From: Chloroflexota bacterium
GTDB taxonomy: Bacteria; Chloroflexota; UBA6077; SHYK01
Reading direction: 5' to 3'
NCBI GenBank assembly: GCA_035652535.1
Contig: DASRDP010000080.1
Location: 1-64,000, forward strand
DNA length: 64,000 nt
The translations under genes and the position numbers were made by a program. Positions 23,901-32,248 of the stretch are shown here, piece by piece. Under the pieces are notes generated by a model. That model was not told the origin of the DNA. It made no database searches and worked only from the letters and a program-made list of their open reading frames with translations. Position 1 is the stretch's first letter. The number at the start of each line of letters is the position of its first letter.

Positions 23901-26900
23901 GAGCGCGCTCAAACATTTCCCGCACGTCGAGGCGGTGATCAGCCCTGACGAGGAGAGCTACAAGCAGCAGGTGGAGCAATTGCTTCGGGAGCTGGAAGAC
24001 ACGCTGGCTCGCCGGAAGTCGATCCTGGGTACGGGCGGCTTCGGGGACATTCGCGAGTACAACGCGGCGAACCCCGATTCGGCACTCCCCGGACTGGTCC
24101 TCGTGATCGACAACTTCGTCGAGTTCAAAGAGACCTTTGGGGAATCGCGCGACAGCAACGTGGACAGCGTGCTGGACCGGTTCGTAGCGCTCGCACGCGA
24201 ATGCCGCCCGTACGGAATCTTCCTCGTCCTCACCGCGAGCCAGGTCAGCGTGCTCTCGAACCAGCTCTACAACGTGTTTACCGAGCGTTTTGCGTTGAGG
24301 CTGGCAGATCCGACCGACTATCGGGCCATCGTGGGCAGCTCGGTGGAGGATCCGGGCGAGATCCCCGGGCGAGGCTACGTGAACGAGGGCCGGATGCCGC
24401 TGTCCTTCCAGGTCGCCCAGCCGGTCGACACAGCGGCGAGCACGCAGAACAAGGAGCTGGAGCGGCTGGGCGCAAGCATGGCGGCGTTCATCGAGCGTGA
24501 AGGGCGGCGCTACGATCCTGTCATCGCCGTCGGGTCGCTGCCGAAGTCGGTGCTCTTCCGCCAGATCCTCGCGCGCGAGTACGGGCTCCCGCTGGACGGC
24601 CGCTTGCGCGGCGCGCTCCGGGACATGATGGCGCAGCACTGGGCGAACAGCCGCGAGGCAGCCAAGTCCAACTGGCTGGAAGTGCCGATCGGGCTGCTGC
24701 CGGGAAGCCGCGGCGTGCGCACCCTGCATCTGGAGGCGCGCCAGGACGGCGTACACGGCCTGGTGGCCGGCGGGACCGGGTCCGGCAAGTCCGAGCTGCT
24801 GATGACGCTGATTGTTGGCCTTGCTATCAACTACGCACCGGACATCTTGAATTTCGTCCTGGTCGACTACAAGGGTGGTGGCGCCTTCAAGCCCTTCGAA
24901 GACCTGCCGCACTGCGTCGACATCGTCACCAACCTCAACAAGGCGGCCGTCGAGCGGATGTTCACAGCTATCGGCGCCGAGGTGGCGCGACGGCAGGCCC
25001 TCAACGCCGAGACCAACACCAAGGACATCGTCGAATATCGAGCCAAGGGCCTGCACCTCACGCGTGAGCCATATCCGCACCTGTTCGTCATCATCGACGA
25101 GTATGCGGAGATGATCAGCGACAGCCCGGAGTTTCGGTCCGCGCTGGAGAGCATCACCCGGACTGGCCGCGCGCAGGGCGTTACCCTGATTCTGGCGTCG
25201 CAGCGCCCAACCGGTGTGACGGACCAGATGCGGGCAAACATCAAGCTCCGGATGTCGCTGCGAGTCGAGGACGCCGCGACCAGCCGCGAGGTGCTCGGTC
25301 GCGCCGATGCCGCCGCGTTGCCGAATAATCAGCCCGGCCGCGGCTACCTCCAGGTCGGGAACGACAACGTCGAGCTGATCCAGGTGGCGTGGACGGGCGA
25401 CTCTTCGCCCGACCTCCAGATCGAGGAGCAGGCCGAGCCGCCGAAGTTCTTCGACGTGGTGGTGGACCTCTGCAACGAGCTGGCCGGGTCCGAGCGCCCC
25501 CTCTCGCCGTGGCCGCCGGTCCTTCCGCACGTCCTCACGTTCGCGGACATGCTCGAGCCCGCGTATCTCGACGCCGCTTCTCTCGCAGCCGCGTCCGACT
25601 CGGGGTTGCAGCTCAACTCCGCTGTGGCGCGCTGGGCCGCCGGCGATGGGGCGTGGCACGGCGTCGATTGGGGAACGACCGCCATGCGGGCCATCGTCGG
25701 GCTGGTGGACGATCCCTATCGGGCGCGTCAGCTCCCGCTCGTCGTCGATTTCAACCGTGGCCACGCGGTCATCTTCGGCGCATCCGGTTGGGGGAAGACG
25801 ACGTTCGTTCGCTCCCTGATCACGAGTCTCGCGGCCACGCACAAGCCCCGAGAGTTTCAGGCCCATGTCCTCGACCTCGGCGGCCGAGGGCTGGATGCGC
25901 TGCGCGAGCTACCCCACGTCGGCGCGATGATCATCCCCGACGAGCGGGGCTATGAAGAGCGCGTGCAGCAGCTCCTCCGAAAACTGAACGAGGTCGTCGA
26001 CAGGCGCAAGGCGGAGTTCGCCAAGCGGCGCGTATCCACGCTACCCGAGTACAACCAGGCGGTCGGGCCCGACGAGGCGATGCCCGCTATCCTGGTCGCC
26101 ATCGACAACATGTCGGAGTTCCTGGAGACCTTCGGCGAGCTGCAGGCCGGGCCGAACAATCTTGTCGATGCGCTCGTCGCGCTCATCCGCCAGAGCAAAC
26201 CCTACGGAGTGCACTTCCTCATCACCGCCGCCAGCCTGAACGTCATCACGAGCCGGATGTTCAGCCTGTTCACCGAGCGGCTGACCCTGCGCCTCTCGAA
26301 TCAGGAGGACTACGCGTCCATCGTCGGGAGCCGCGTCGGCGAGATGGACGAAATCGCCGGTCGGGGGTACGTGCGGGAGCGGCGCCAGGCCCTCACCTTC
26401 CAGGTGGCGCTGGCGGGGGTCAGGAACGAGGCGGGCCAGCTCCTTGGCGAGAGCGAGAGCGTGATCCGCGTTGGCGAGCACATGCGCAAGCAGCTCAAGG
26501 AAGGCGACGTGCCCGAGCTGTTCCGGATAGACGCCCTTCCCAACTCCCTCTCTTACCGCCAGATGCTCATCGACGCGCTTGAGTTGCGCTCTGATGAGTC
26601 GTTCGTCGCGCAGCTCAAGGACGCGATCGCTGAAGAATGGGAGCGCAAGCTCCACACCAAGTCACCCGAGTGGCTGCGCGTGACCATCGGACATGCCTCC
26701 GGCGGCGGGCCACGCGAGCTCCGCCTCGAGGCGAAGTCGGATGGCGTCCACGGTCTCGTGGCCGGCGGGACCGGATCCGGCAAGTCCGAGCTGCTGATGA
26801 CCCTCATCGTTGGCCTCGCGCTGAACTATCCGCCGGACCTGCTGAACTTCGTGCTGGTGGACTACAAGGGCGGCGGGGCGTTCAAGCAGTTCGAGAATCT

Positions 26901-29790
26901 CCCGCATTGCGTGGACATCGTGACGAACCTCAACAAGGCGGCCGTGGAGCGGATGTTCACGGCCATCGGCGCTGAGGTGGCGCGACGGCAGGCGCTCAAC
27001 GCCGAGACGAACACCAAGGACATCGTCGACTACCGCGCCAAAGGCCTGCACCTCACCCGCGAGCCGTATCCGCACCTGTTCGTCATCATCGACGAGTACG
27101 CGGAGATGATCAGCGACAACCCAGAGCACAAGGAGAAGCTGGAGAGCCTCACCCGCGTGGGACGGGCCCAGGGCGTGAACCTCCTCCTGGCGTCGCAGCG
27201 GCCGAAGGGCGTCTCCGACCAGATGCGGGCGAATATCAAGCTCCGCATCTGTTTGCGCGTGGAGGAGACGGACACGAGCCTGGAGATGTTGCGCAGATCC
27301 GACGCGGCGTTCCTCCCGGGTGTGCCCGGGCGCGGGTACCTCCAGGCCGGCAACGAAAACATCGAGCTGATCCAGGTAGCGTACACCGGAGAGACGCAGA
27401 TCGACGATCGACCCGCGCGCGTCGTGTGGCCTGATCGCCCGGTGCGTGACGAGCCGAGTCTGACTGACACGAAGCTGAACCTCAACGATACCGTGGTGAT
27501 GGTCACGTCGGAGCTGCGCAGCGGGATTCCGACGCGGAAGCCCTGGCCCGCGTTCTTGCCGGAGCGCGTGAGTCTCCAGTCGCCGATCTACGATGGGCAG
27601 AAGAACACGCGGTTCACCCTGACGCGGGCGGTGGGCGACTGGCTCAACGGTGAGACCACTGGCCTGTGGCCGGGCGTCGATTGGCAGCAGGACGCGATGC
27701 AGGCGGTGGTGGGACTCGTCGATGACCCCGTCGAGGCGCGCCAGCCACCCCTCGTCCTCGATCTGAAGCAGCATCTCGCGGTTTTTGGCGACACCGGCTG
27801 GGGCAAGACCTCGTTCCTGCGCACCCTCATGGTGAGCCTGGCGGCGACCCATTCGCCCGCGGAGCTGCACATGTACGTGCTCGACCTGGGCGGTCGCAAC
27901 TTCCGCACCATGGAGGACCTGCCCCATGTTGGCGCGGTCATCTACGCCGACGATGAGACGTTCGAGGAGCGGATGCAGCGGCTGCTCGATCGCCTCACCG
28001 ATCTCGTCGACGAGCGCCAGGAGTTGTTCAGCCGCGAAGGTGTCAACGGGCTGTACGAGTACAACCAGCAGTTTCCGGACCGCGCACTGCCAGCCGTTCT
28101 GGTGCTCATCGACAACGTCGCGATTCTGCGTGAGAACTACGATCTGTTGGTGGAGAACACGATTTATCCGCTCATTCGCCGCTCCCAAGCGTCGGGGATC
28201 ACGTTTGCGGTGACGTCGAACGGGATCAGCGGCCTGCCCAGCAAGCTGCTCACGCTGTTTGGCACGCAGTTCACCCTGAAGCAGAACGACCCGGACAAGT
28301 ACATGGACATCGTTGGGCGAGGGGCGGTCGAATTCGGTGACGTCGCGGGCCGAGGCTACATTCGGGTCGATCGTCGGCCACTCCAGCTCCAGATCGCGTT
28401 GCCGGTTGGGCTCTTCACCGAGACTGGCGCCGACCACCGGCGCGAGGCCGAAGAGCTGGCGATCCTCGGCGCAAACATGCGCCGCGCATGGGATGCCCGC
28501 GCCACGGGCGAGAGCGCCCGGCCGGCCCCGATCACCGTGCTCGAGACGCGGCCGCTCGCGGCTGTAATGTCCGAGGCGCGCCCGCCCGGTCGACGCCGCA
28601 TCGAGTCCGTACTGGGCATCAGCGGCGATCTGAGCCCCGCGCTCCTGGATCTCAAGCGCCAGGCCAGACACTTCATCATTTCCGGTCCGTCGCGATCTGG
28701 GCGGACGACCGTCCTCTACAACTGGGCGCTGTCCCTGGCCGACCGCTATCCGCCCGATCGCGTCGGTCTCGTGCTGGTCGATCTCCAGCGCAAGTTCGCC
28801 GACTACGGCGGCAAGCACCGCCTCGACGAGCTTCCGCACGTGCTCGCCTGCGCGTACGAGGCCACCGACCTGGACGCGGCCGTGAAGATGCTGAGCGAGG
28901 TCGGGGACCTTCTGGCGACGAGCGATCCGCCCCGGGAGCTTTTCATCCTGATCGACAACTTCGACGACACCGCGGCCGAGCTGGAGGGCACGGCCGCAGC
29001 GCGCGAGCTCTCAGCGGTCGTGCGGCGGTTCGATCGCGAAGGACTCCACTGCGTGATCGTTGGAGGCGTCGGATCGAGCGGATTCGAGCTGCAGCGCAGG
29101 ATTCGGAACGCCGGGTACGGCGTCGGCCTGCGGACCGCGGAATCCGTTGGGGCGTTGAACGCTGCGCGCACGCCGACCGCCTTCCGCGGCGGGGCGGAGC
29201 TGCCCGTCGGGCGCGGGTACATCGTGCGGGCGGGGCAGACGACGATGATTCAGATCGCCGACCCGTACGCGATCGCACAGCCGGAATTCTCCACAAACGG
29301 GACCGGTGGCGCGCCGTCGACCAACGGTCGCGCGGGCGATCTTGACGAAGACGAGCTGGAGGACGCGACGGCGATGGCCCTCGATGGCTGGGTGGAGGCG
29401 ATCGTGGCCAAATACGCCGGCTACGAGTCGGGCTGGGCGGTTGCGGCGGCTGAGGCGTCGGCCGACTCGGTCGTCCCTCCGCTCAGCCCAAAGGTGGCGA
29501 AGATGGGCGAGCTGGCTCAGCGCGCCCGAACGTGGGAGGCGCTGCAGATCCAGGCAAAGCCCGATCTGGAGCCGGTCCTTCAGCGCCGTCTCGACGAGTT
29601 TCAGCCGGAGACCTGGCGCGACGAGGCTGCCCTGCTCGAGGTGCTCCGGACAACCCTGCACCGAAATCTCGCCGGCATGCTGGGTGACGCTGGGGCCGCG
29701 GACATGTTGCGCGCCATGAGCGCCGAAGACGTGATGAATCAACTGGATAGCCTGTTACCAAAGGAAGAAACCAATGGCGTCGCCTCCTAA
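20920..29790 (+). CDS. Giant EccC/EssC-type FtsK/SpoIIIE ATPase with seven P-loop modules
   Basis: A 2956-residue type VII secretion motor; EccC is normally about 1300 and EssC about 1500. Two membrane helices lie at about 40-60 and 65-90, then a soluble region with the EccC-like ARSLLAHYVVFHAP and WTWTESLPH stretch. Walker A motifs: GSTGSGKS 558-565, GASGWGKT 956-963, GGTGSGKS 1284-1291, GASGWGKT 1620-1627, GGTGSGKS 1949-1956, GDTGWGKT 2290-2297 and GPSRSGRT 2589-2596 (lysine replaced by arginine). Walker B alternates: modules 1, 3 and 5 have IIIDE or VIIDE, modules 2, 4, 6 and 7 have IDN. The protein is thus three copies of an (active FtsK + IDN-type) pair plus one degenerate module. The C-terminus is helical. 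It sits between the pseudokinase and the ubiquitin-like/FHA gene, overlapping the latter by 17 bases. Confidence 0.93.
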   Translation: MADQMIVVDRPPRIQPDLPVATIKIPAPPKRDNQAVRRLLQLALPVVTIFGFGAVSFTSGGSRGPLMAIIMSFSVIAASALSLFSYLQDKKEQAAAEKAYAARIVELNKEMALSHDQQRRFYAYNYPDLDIALGIPTEARAEAEREERTLRSASRLWERRPSDNDFGVLRLGLGVQPSSVVYELETSDLDDSPLARMATKLQEDSRFVADVPVTFSLRPLVERDAREAEQAERPEEEAAVEQEAVVRPHAHSVGIAGARASVYEYARSLLAHYVVFHAPMDAKLYVLGHANGEWTWTESLPHCKGSENQPLTLLLDKPGPDGPDAGHAVALNKYLESLRKLLGQRQMRLRDTEARERGDDPTLPFCLVVIDLMEIEPGLESPLRELESDAAVSLILKEGDALGAGVIFLTPERGKIPSDCQAVIEIERTAPPTNNQSMSVAAPHFRFAQTGVNTFRYFGLADAVESPEKVANLGRELSTLDVRRGFGADLPGRVPFLALTGCESMGELVEAARANWRSSRSAQDANWLRATLGMVDGGKPRTLIFSAREDGVHGMIAGSTGSGKSELLISLIAMLAFKYDPTALNFVLVDFKGGGAFSEFRGLPHCVDVITNLGAGGVTRMFAAIQAELRRRQKLLADTGTKDIVDYRQKNLHETREPFPFLFIIIDEFAELIADRAEFKAELESITRVGRALGVSLVLAAQRPSGVTDQMRSNIKLRMSLRVETEAESREILRRTDAAYLPGSIPGRGFLQVGTDEIEPIQVAYGGDPYIDPASRPPVIWPDRPPTRLNRDHDRPPLYKAVISALTALATEIGVPEQHAPWPDPLPTELSLTDVLLADIPMLGSVSFRAPSPVLSAAWAQPAENRDMFKIEQITSSKYFDQASMDALLLGTRRGSTVSLNPAINRWLDEGAGWVEPLDWQKHAFRPVVGLIDNPSAAQQAPLIVDLAQGHAAIFGASGWGKTTFVRSLVVSMAATHSPAAGRFFILDLGGHNLSALKHFPHVEAVISPDEESYKQQVEQLLRELEDTLARRKSILGTGGFGDIREYNAANPDSALPGLVLVIDNFVEFKETFGESRDSNVDSVLDRFVALARECRPYGIFLVLTASQVSVLSNQLYNVFTERFALRLADPTDYRAIVGSSVEDPGEIPGRGYVNEGRMPLSFQVAQPVDTAASTQNKELERLGASMAAFIEREGRRYDPVIAVGSLPKSVLFRQILAREYGLPLDGRLRGALRDMMAQHWANSREAAKSNWLEVPIGLLPGSRGVRTLHLEARQDGVHGLVAGGTGSGKSELLMTLIVGLAINYAPDILNFVLVDYKGGGAFKPFEDLPHCVDIVTNLNKAAVERMFTAIGAEVARRQALNAETNTKDIVEYRAKGLHLTREPYPHLFVIIDEYAEMISDSPEFRSALESITRTGRAQGVTLILASQRPTGVTDQMRANIKLRMSLRVEDAATSREVLGRADAAALPNNQPGRGYLQVGNDNVELIQVAWTGDSSPDLQIEEQAEPPKFFDVVVDLCNELAGSERPLSPWPPVLPHVLTFADMLEPAYLDAASLAAASDSGLQLNSAVARWAAGDGAWHGVDWGTTAMRAIVGLVDDPYRARQLPLVVDFNRGHAVIFGASGWGKTTFVRSLITSLAATHKPREFQAHVLDLGGRGLDALRELPHVGAMIIPDERGYEERVQQLLRKLNEVVDRRKAEFAKRRVSTLPEYNQAVGPDEAMPAILVAIDNMSEFLETFGELQAGPNNLVDALVALIRQSKPYGVHFLITAASLNVITSRMFSLFTERLTLRLSNQEDYASIVGSRVGEMDEIAGRGYVRERRQALTFQVALAGVRNEAGQLLGESESVIRVGEHMRKQLKEGDVPELFRIDALPNSLSYRQMLIDALELRSDESFVAQLKDAIAEEWERKLHTKSPEWLRVTIGHASGGGPRELRLEAKSDGVHGLVAGGTGSGKSELLMTLIVGLALNYPPDLLNFVLVDYKGGGAFKQFENLPHCVDIVTNLNKAAVERMFTAIGAEVARRQALNAETNTKDIVDYRAKGLHLTREPYPHLFVIIDEYAEMISDNPEHKEKLESLTRVGRAQGVNLLLASQRPKGVSDQMRANIKLRICLRVEETDTSLEMLRRSDAAFLPGVPGRGYLQAGNENIELIQVAYTGETQIDDRPARVVWPDRPVRDEPSLTDTKLNLNDTVVMVTSELRSGIPTRKPWPAFLPERVSLQSPIYDGQKNTRFTLTRAVGDWLNGETTGLWPGVDWQQDAMQAVVGLVDDPVEARQPPLVLDLKQHLAVFGDTGWGKTSFLRTLMVSLAATHSPAELHMYVLDLGGRNFRTMEDLPHVGAVIYADDETFEERMQRLLDRLTDLVDERQELFSREGVNGLYEYNQQFPDRALPAVLVLIDNVAILRENYDLLVENTIYPLIRRSQASGITFAVTSNGISGLPSKLLTLFGTQFTLKQNDPDKYMDIVGRGAVEFGDVAGRGYIRVDRRPLQLQIALPVGLFTETGADHRREAEELAILGANMRRAWDARATGESARPAPITVLETRPLAAVMSEARPPGRRRIESVLGISGDLSPALLDLKRQARHFIISGPSRSGRTTVLYNWALSLADRYPPDRVGLVLVDLQRKFADYGGKHRLDELPHVLACAYEATDLDAAVKMLSEVGDLLATSDPPRELFILIDNFDDTAAELEGTAAARELSAVVRRFDREGLHCVIVGGVGSSGFELQRRIRNAGYGVGLRTAESVGALNAARTPTAFRGGAELPVGRGYIVRAGQTTMIQIADPYAIAQPEFSTNGTGGAPSTNGRAGDLDEDELEDATAMALDGWVEAIVAKYAGYESGWAVAAAEASADSVVPPLSPKVAKMGELAQRARTWEALQIQAKPDLEPVLQRRLDEFQPETWRDEAALLEVLRTTLHRNLAGMLGDAGAADMLRAMSAEDVMNQLDSLLPKEETNGVAS
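24748..25131 (+). repeat. Internal repeat of the EccC-type gene, module 3
   Basis: Encodes the Walker A to Walker B part of module 3. It matches 26743-27126 (module 5) at exactly 1995 bases distance without gaps. The protein is about 90 percent identical by eye; most DNA differences are at third codon positions. Confidence 0.85.
26743..27126 (+). repeat. Internal repeat of the EccC-type gene, module 5
   Basis: Counterpart of 24748-25131. The preserved spacing of 665 codons implies duplication of a whole two-ATPase cassette. Confidence 0.85.
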
Positions 29791-30421
29791 ATATCTCGAG
29801 CTGCGCATCGACGTGTTCGCGAAATCCGGCCAGCGCGCTCAGGTGCTTCCCGAGATCAGACCTCCCGACTTGGTCGCCGCCATCCTGGAGGAGTTCGGCG
29901 ACGAGCTGGATATCCTGGGCGCCGCTCCCGAGGCCTACTGGCTCCGCAAGGCGGAAGGGAACGAGCGGCTGGACGACCTGCTGCCGCTGGAAGGCCAGGT
30001 GCACGACGGCGAGCATCTCGTGCTCGAGGAGACGGACCCGGACCTCCCCGCCCATACGCGCCGTCCGGCGCGGTCGGTGTATCTGCAGGAGTCGACGACC
30101 CAGCGGGCGTTCAAGATTCCGTGGGTCCCCGCCATCGTTGGGCGCTCGGATCCGGATCTCCCGGAGAACGACCTCGTCGCGGTTGACCTGAGCGCGCACC
30201 CGGGCGGCGGGCGGGTATCGCGCCGGCATCTGCGTCTCTGGGAGGAGAACGGCGAGTACTACATCCAGACCGCCTCGGCGAATCCCGCGTCGATCGTGCG
30301 GGATAGGGACGTCGAGATTCCGGTGCCAGCGGCCAGCGCCAAGGAACGACTCCTTCCCCAGGACATCATCCGCCTCGACCGGAGCCAGATCACCCTAAAG
30401 TTCATCGTCCGCGAGGGTTAG
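29774..30421 (+). CDS. Ubiquitin-like (YukD/EsaB-type) plus FHA domain protein
   Basis: A 215-residue soluble protein. Residues about 5-85 (LELRIDVFAKSGQRAQVLPE ... LLPLEGQVHDGEHLVLEE) have the strand pattern of the small ubiquitin-like YukD/EsaB proteins of type VII systems. Residues about 105-213 form an FHA domain with the phosphothreonine-pocket motifs VGRSDPD and GGRVSRRHLRL. In Firmicutes the FHA domains are at the N-terminus of EssC and EsaB is separate; here they are fused to each other and detached from the ATPase. AAGGAAG precedes the ATG, which lies inside the ATPase gene end (17-base overlap), so coupling is likely. It probably links kinase signalling to the motor. Confidence 0.82.
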   Translation: MASPPKYLELRIDVFAKSGQRAQVLPEIRPPDLVAAILEEFGDELDILGAAPEAYWLRKAEGNERLDDLLPLEGQVHDGEHLVLEETDPDLPAHTRRPARSVYLQESTTQRAFKIPWVPAIVGRSDPDLPENDLVAVDLSAHPGGGRVSRRHLRLWEENGEYYIQTASANPASIVRDRDVEIPVPAASAKERLLPQDIIRLDRSQITLKFIVREG

Positions 30422-30425
30422 CTCT

Positions 30426-31322
30426 ATGAACTACGTAGTCCAGGCCAAGTCCGATGACCTGACGGAGATTTCGCAGTCGCTCAAGAAACAGGAAGAGGCG
30501 ATCGGCGAGCTGAAGCGAACGCTCACGCGGATGAACGACCGTCTCAAGCAGGGGTGGATCGGCTTGGGTTCTGAGGCTTACTTCGCCGAGGCCGAGCGCC
30601 TCGTCCTTCCGGCGGTTCAGCGGCTGGCGGATGCTCTCGGTGAGGCCAGCCGCATGGTGACGGCGGTCGCCAACAAGCTGGGCACGGCCGATCAGCAGGC
30701 ATCGTCGTCGTTCAAGGACTCGCAAGGCGGGGCGGGCCAAGCTGCCGCGACCGCCGCGCAGGCGGCGACGCGTCCGGCCGGCGGCGCGCAGGCGGCCGGC
30801 GGGGGCGGCATCGGTGGCGGCGCGGCAGCCGCGCTGGCCGGCCAGCACCTCGCCAGCCGACTCGACAGCGCCGGGTTCGGCAGTGCCGATTCTCTCCCCT
30901 CGTTGGGCACGACCTTCGGGTCCGGGATGGGAACGGGGTTCGACTTCGGGTCCGGCCTCGCCTCCAGTTTGGGAGGGTTCGGATTTACCGGCAGTGATCT
31001 GATGCCGGCGAGCGACTGGATGAGCAGCAGCGGCCTCGGCGACGGCGGAGGCTACGGCGGCGGAGGAGTCGGCGGTGGTGGGGGCGGAGGCGGCGTCAGC
31101 TCCGCGCTCGGCGCGTTGCGCGGACAGGCAGGCGCGGGGTTCGGCCTCAGCGGCGTCGCGACCGGGGACACGCCCGATGTGACGTACAGCGGCCTCGGCG
31201 GGTTCGGCGCCGCGGGAGGCCCTCGGCCGATGAATTTCGGCATGCCCATGGCGATCGCGGCGGCAAGTCCGTTCGCTGCGCTGCTGGGAAAGGTGATCAA
31301 GGATCGATCGCAGGCAGAGTAG
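30426..31322 (+). CDS. WXG100 protein with long glycine-rich tail
   Basis: A 298-residue protein. Residues 1-95 are a WXG100 hairpin with the turn GWIGLGSEAYFAEAE. After residue 100 it becomes low complexity: alanine/glycine-rich, with a run of glycines near residues 200-222, and ends in a short hydrophobic stretch (MAIAAASPFAALLGKVI). Such long WXG100 proteins resemble PPE/LXG-style effectors that add a C-terminal domain to the export hairpin. The tail has no catalytic motif, so a structural or surface role is more likely than a toxin. It lies 4 bases after the ubiquitin-like/FHA gene. Confidence 0.82.
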   Translation: MNYVVQAKSDDLTEISQSLKKQEEAIGELKRTLTRMNDRLKQGWIGLGSEAYFAEAERLVLPAVQRLADALGEASRMVTAVANKLGTADQQASSSFKDSQGGAGQAAATAAQAATRPAGGAQAAGGGGIGGGAAAALAGQHLASRLDSAGFGSADSLPSLGTTFGSGMGTGFDFGSGLASSLGGFGFTGSDLMPASDWMSSSGLGDGGGYGGGGVGGGGGGGGVSSALGALRGQAGAGFGLSGVATGDTPDVTYSGLGGFGAAGGPRPMNFGMPMAIAAASPFAALLGKVIKDRSQAE

Positions 31323-31329
31323 TCGTCCA

Positions 31330-31446
31330 ATGGCCGCTGGGGTCGTCACTCCTATGGGTCGAGCACCGGCGCCACGCGAACCCAGTTCCGCCGGCCCCGT
31401 CCTGACGGCGCCGGAGCCGAAGGGAGGTGCATCATCACAAGCGTGA
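31330..31446 (+). CDS. Possible short coupled reading frame (38 codons)
   Basis: ATG at 31330 opens a proline/alanine-rich frame that ends in TGA overlapping the GTG start of the next gene (GTGA), the same arrangement used by at least five gene pairs in this window. There is no strong ribosome site and no homologue I recognise. It may be a translated leader that couples expression of the downstream gene, or chance. Confidence 0.22.
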   Translation: MAAGVVTPMGRAPAPREPSSAGPVLTAPEPKGGASSQA

Positions 31447-32234
31447 ACGGCGCGCAGCCGATCTTCGTTACGCTGTCCCTCGAGGAGCTCCTTGTGGTCC
31501 TCAACACCCTCGAAGCGACGTCGATCCCCGGCCTCGTGGCTGACGAGTGGACCCGATTGTCGCCCGCGGAACAGGATCTCGCACTGAGCGTCGCGCGCCG
31601 CGCGCTCGAGGCCCGAGGGCTTGCGGCCACGGATCCCAGCGGCGCGGTTCTCGTTCACCGAACGCTCCTCAAGGCGGTTGGCGTCTGTGCGTACCCGCAG
31701 CGAACGCTCCTGATCGAACACTGGGCCGCCGGCGGCCAGCCCGAGAATGTGTTCGTCCACGCGCGCGACGAGGACCGGGTCGTGCACACGGTGGCGGGCG
31801 GGCTGCACACCTTTGCCCTGCACTCTTCCCATTCTGCCCTAGTGGACCACTTGGGGGCGCTCTGTGGTTGGAGCGGAGCCGCGGTAGCACCGAATCTTGC
31901 CTTGACCATTCCGCGAGCAGACTTCACGCGCGTCTGTGATGCGGCCGCGGCCGGAGCGGAGACCGAAGCGATGGAAGTCGTGGCAGCGGCGACGAAGTCT
32001 GGCGCCGCCGGGAGCGCGCTCGTCCGGGCCCTTTCAGGCACGCCGCGCATCTCCATCGTGCAGGTCCTGTCCGGTCCGGACGGCCAGCCCAGCGATCAGC
32101 CGTCGTTCACCGTGATCGGTGGCGCGGAAGGGTCGTGGGTCGTTGCCCCGACGGACAACGATGACGGTTCGCCGCTGCGCGCGCAGACGACCAGCCGTGG
32201 GGAGCTGGGCAGCACGCTGCTCCGCGGATTATGA
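31443..32234 (+). CDS. Possible EspG-like type VII chaperone
   Basis: A 263-residue soluble protein. The opening FVTLSLEELLVVLNTLEATSIPGLV and the following ALSVARRALEARGLAATDPSGAVLVH resemble the start of EspG-family proteins, cytoplasmic chaperones that bind PE-PPE-type substrates of mycobacterial ESX systems. Length and position in the locus also fit. Similarity later in the protein is weak, so this is an inference from pattern and context. GTG at 31443 is used as start; AGGGAGGTG lies 13 bases upstream, a long spacing, and the short upstream frame may feed ribosomes through a GTGA overlap. Confidence 0.55.
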   Translation: MNGAQPIFVTLSLEELLVVLNTLEATSIPGLVADEWTRLSPAEQDLALSVARRALEARGLAATDPSGAVLVHRTLLKAVGVCAYPQRTLLIEHWAAGGQPENVFVHARDEDRVVHTVAGGLHTFALHSSHSALVDHLGALCGWSGAAVAPNLALTIPRADFTRVCDAAAAGAETEAMEVVAAATKSGAAGSALVRALSGTPRISIVQVLSGPDGQPSDQPSFTVIGGAEGSWVVAPTDNDDGSPLRAQTTSRGELGSTLLRGL

Positions 32235-32248
32235 GGGGGGCTTCGTCG

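Noticed and set aside
21403-28839. Very long minus-strand frames opposite the EccC gene
   Set aside because: Low-complexity antisense of strongly conserved P-loop coding sequence; no start signals or recognisable motifs.
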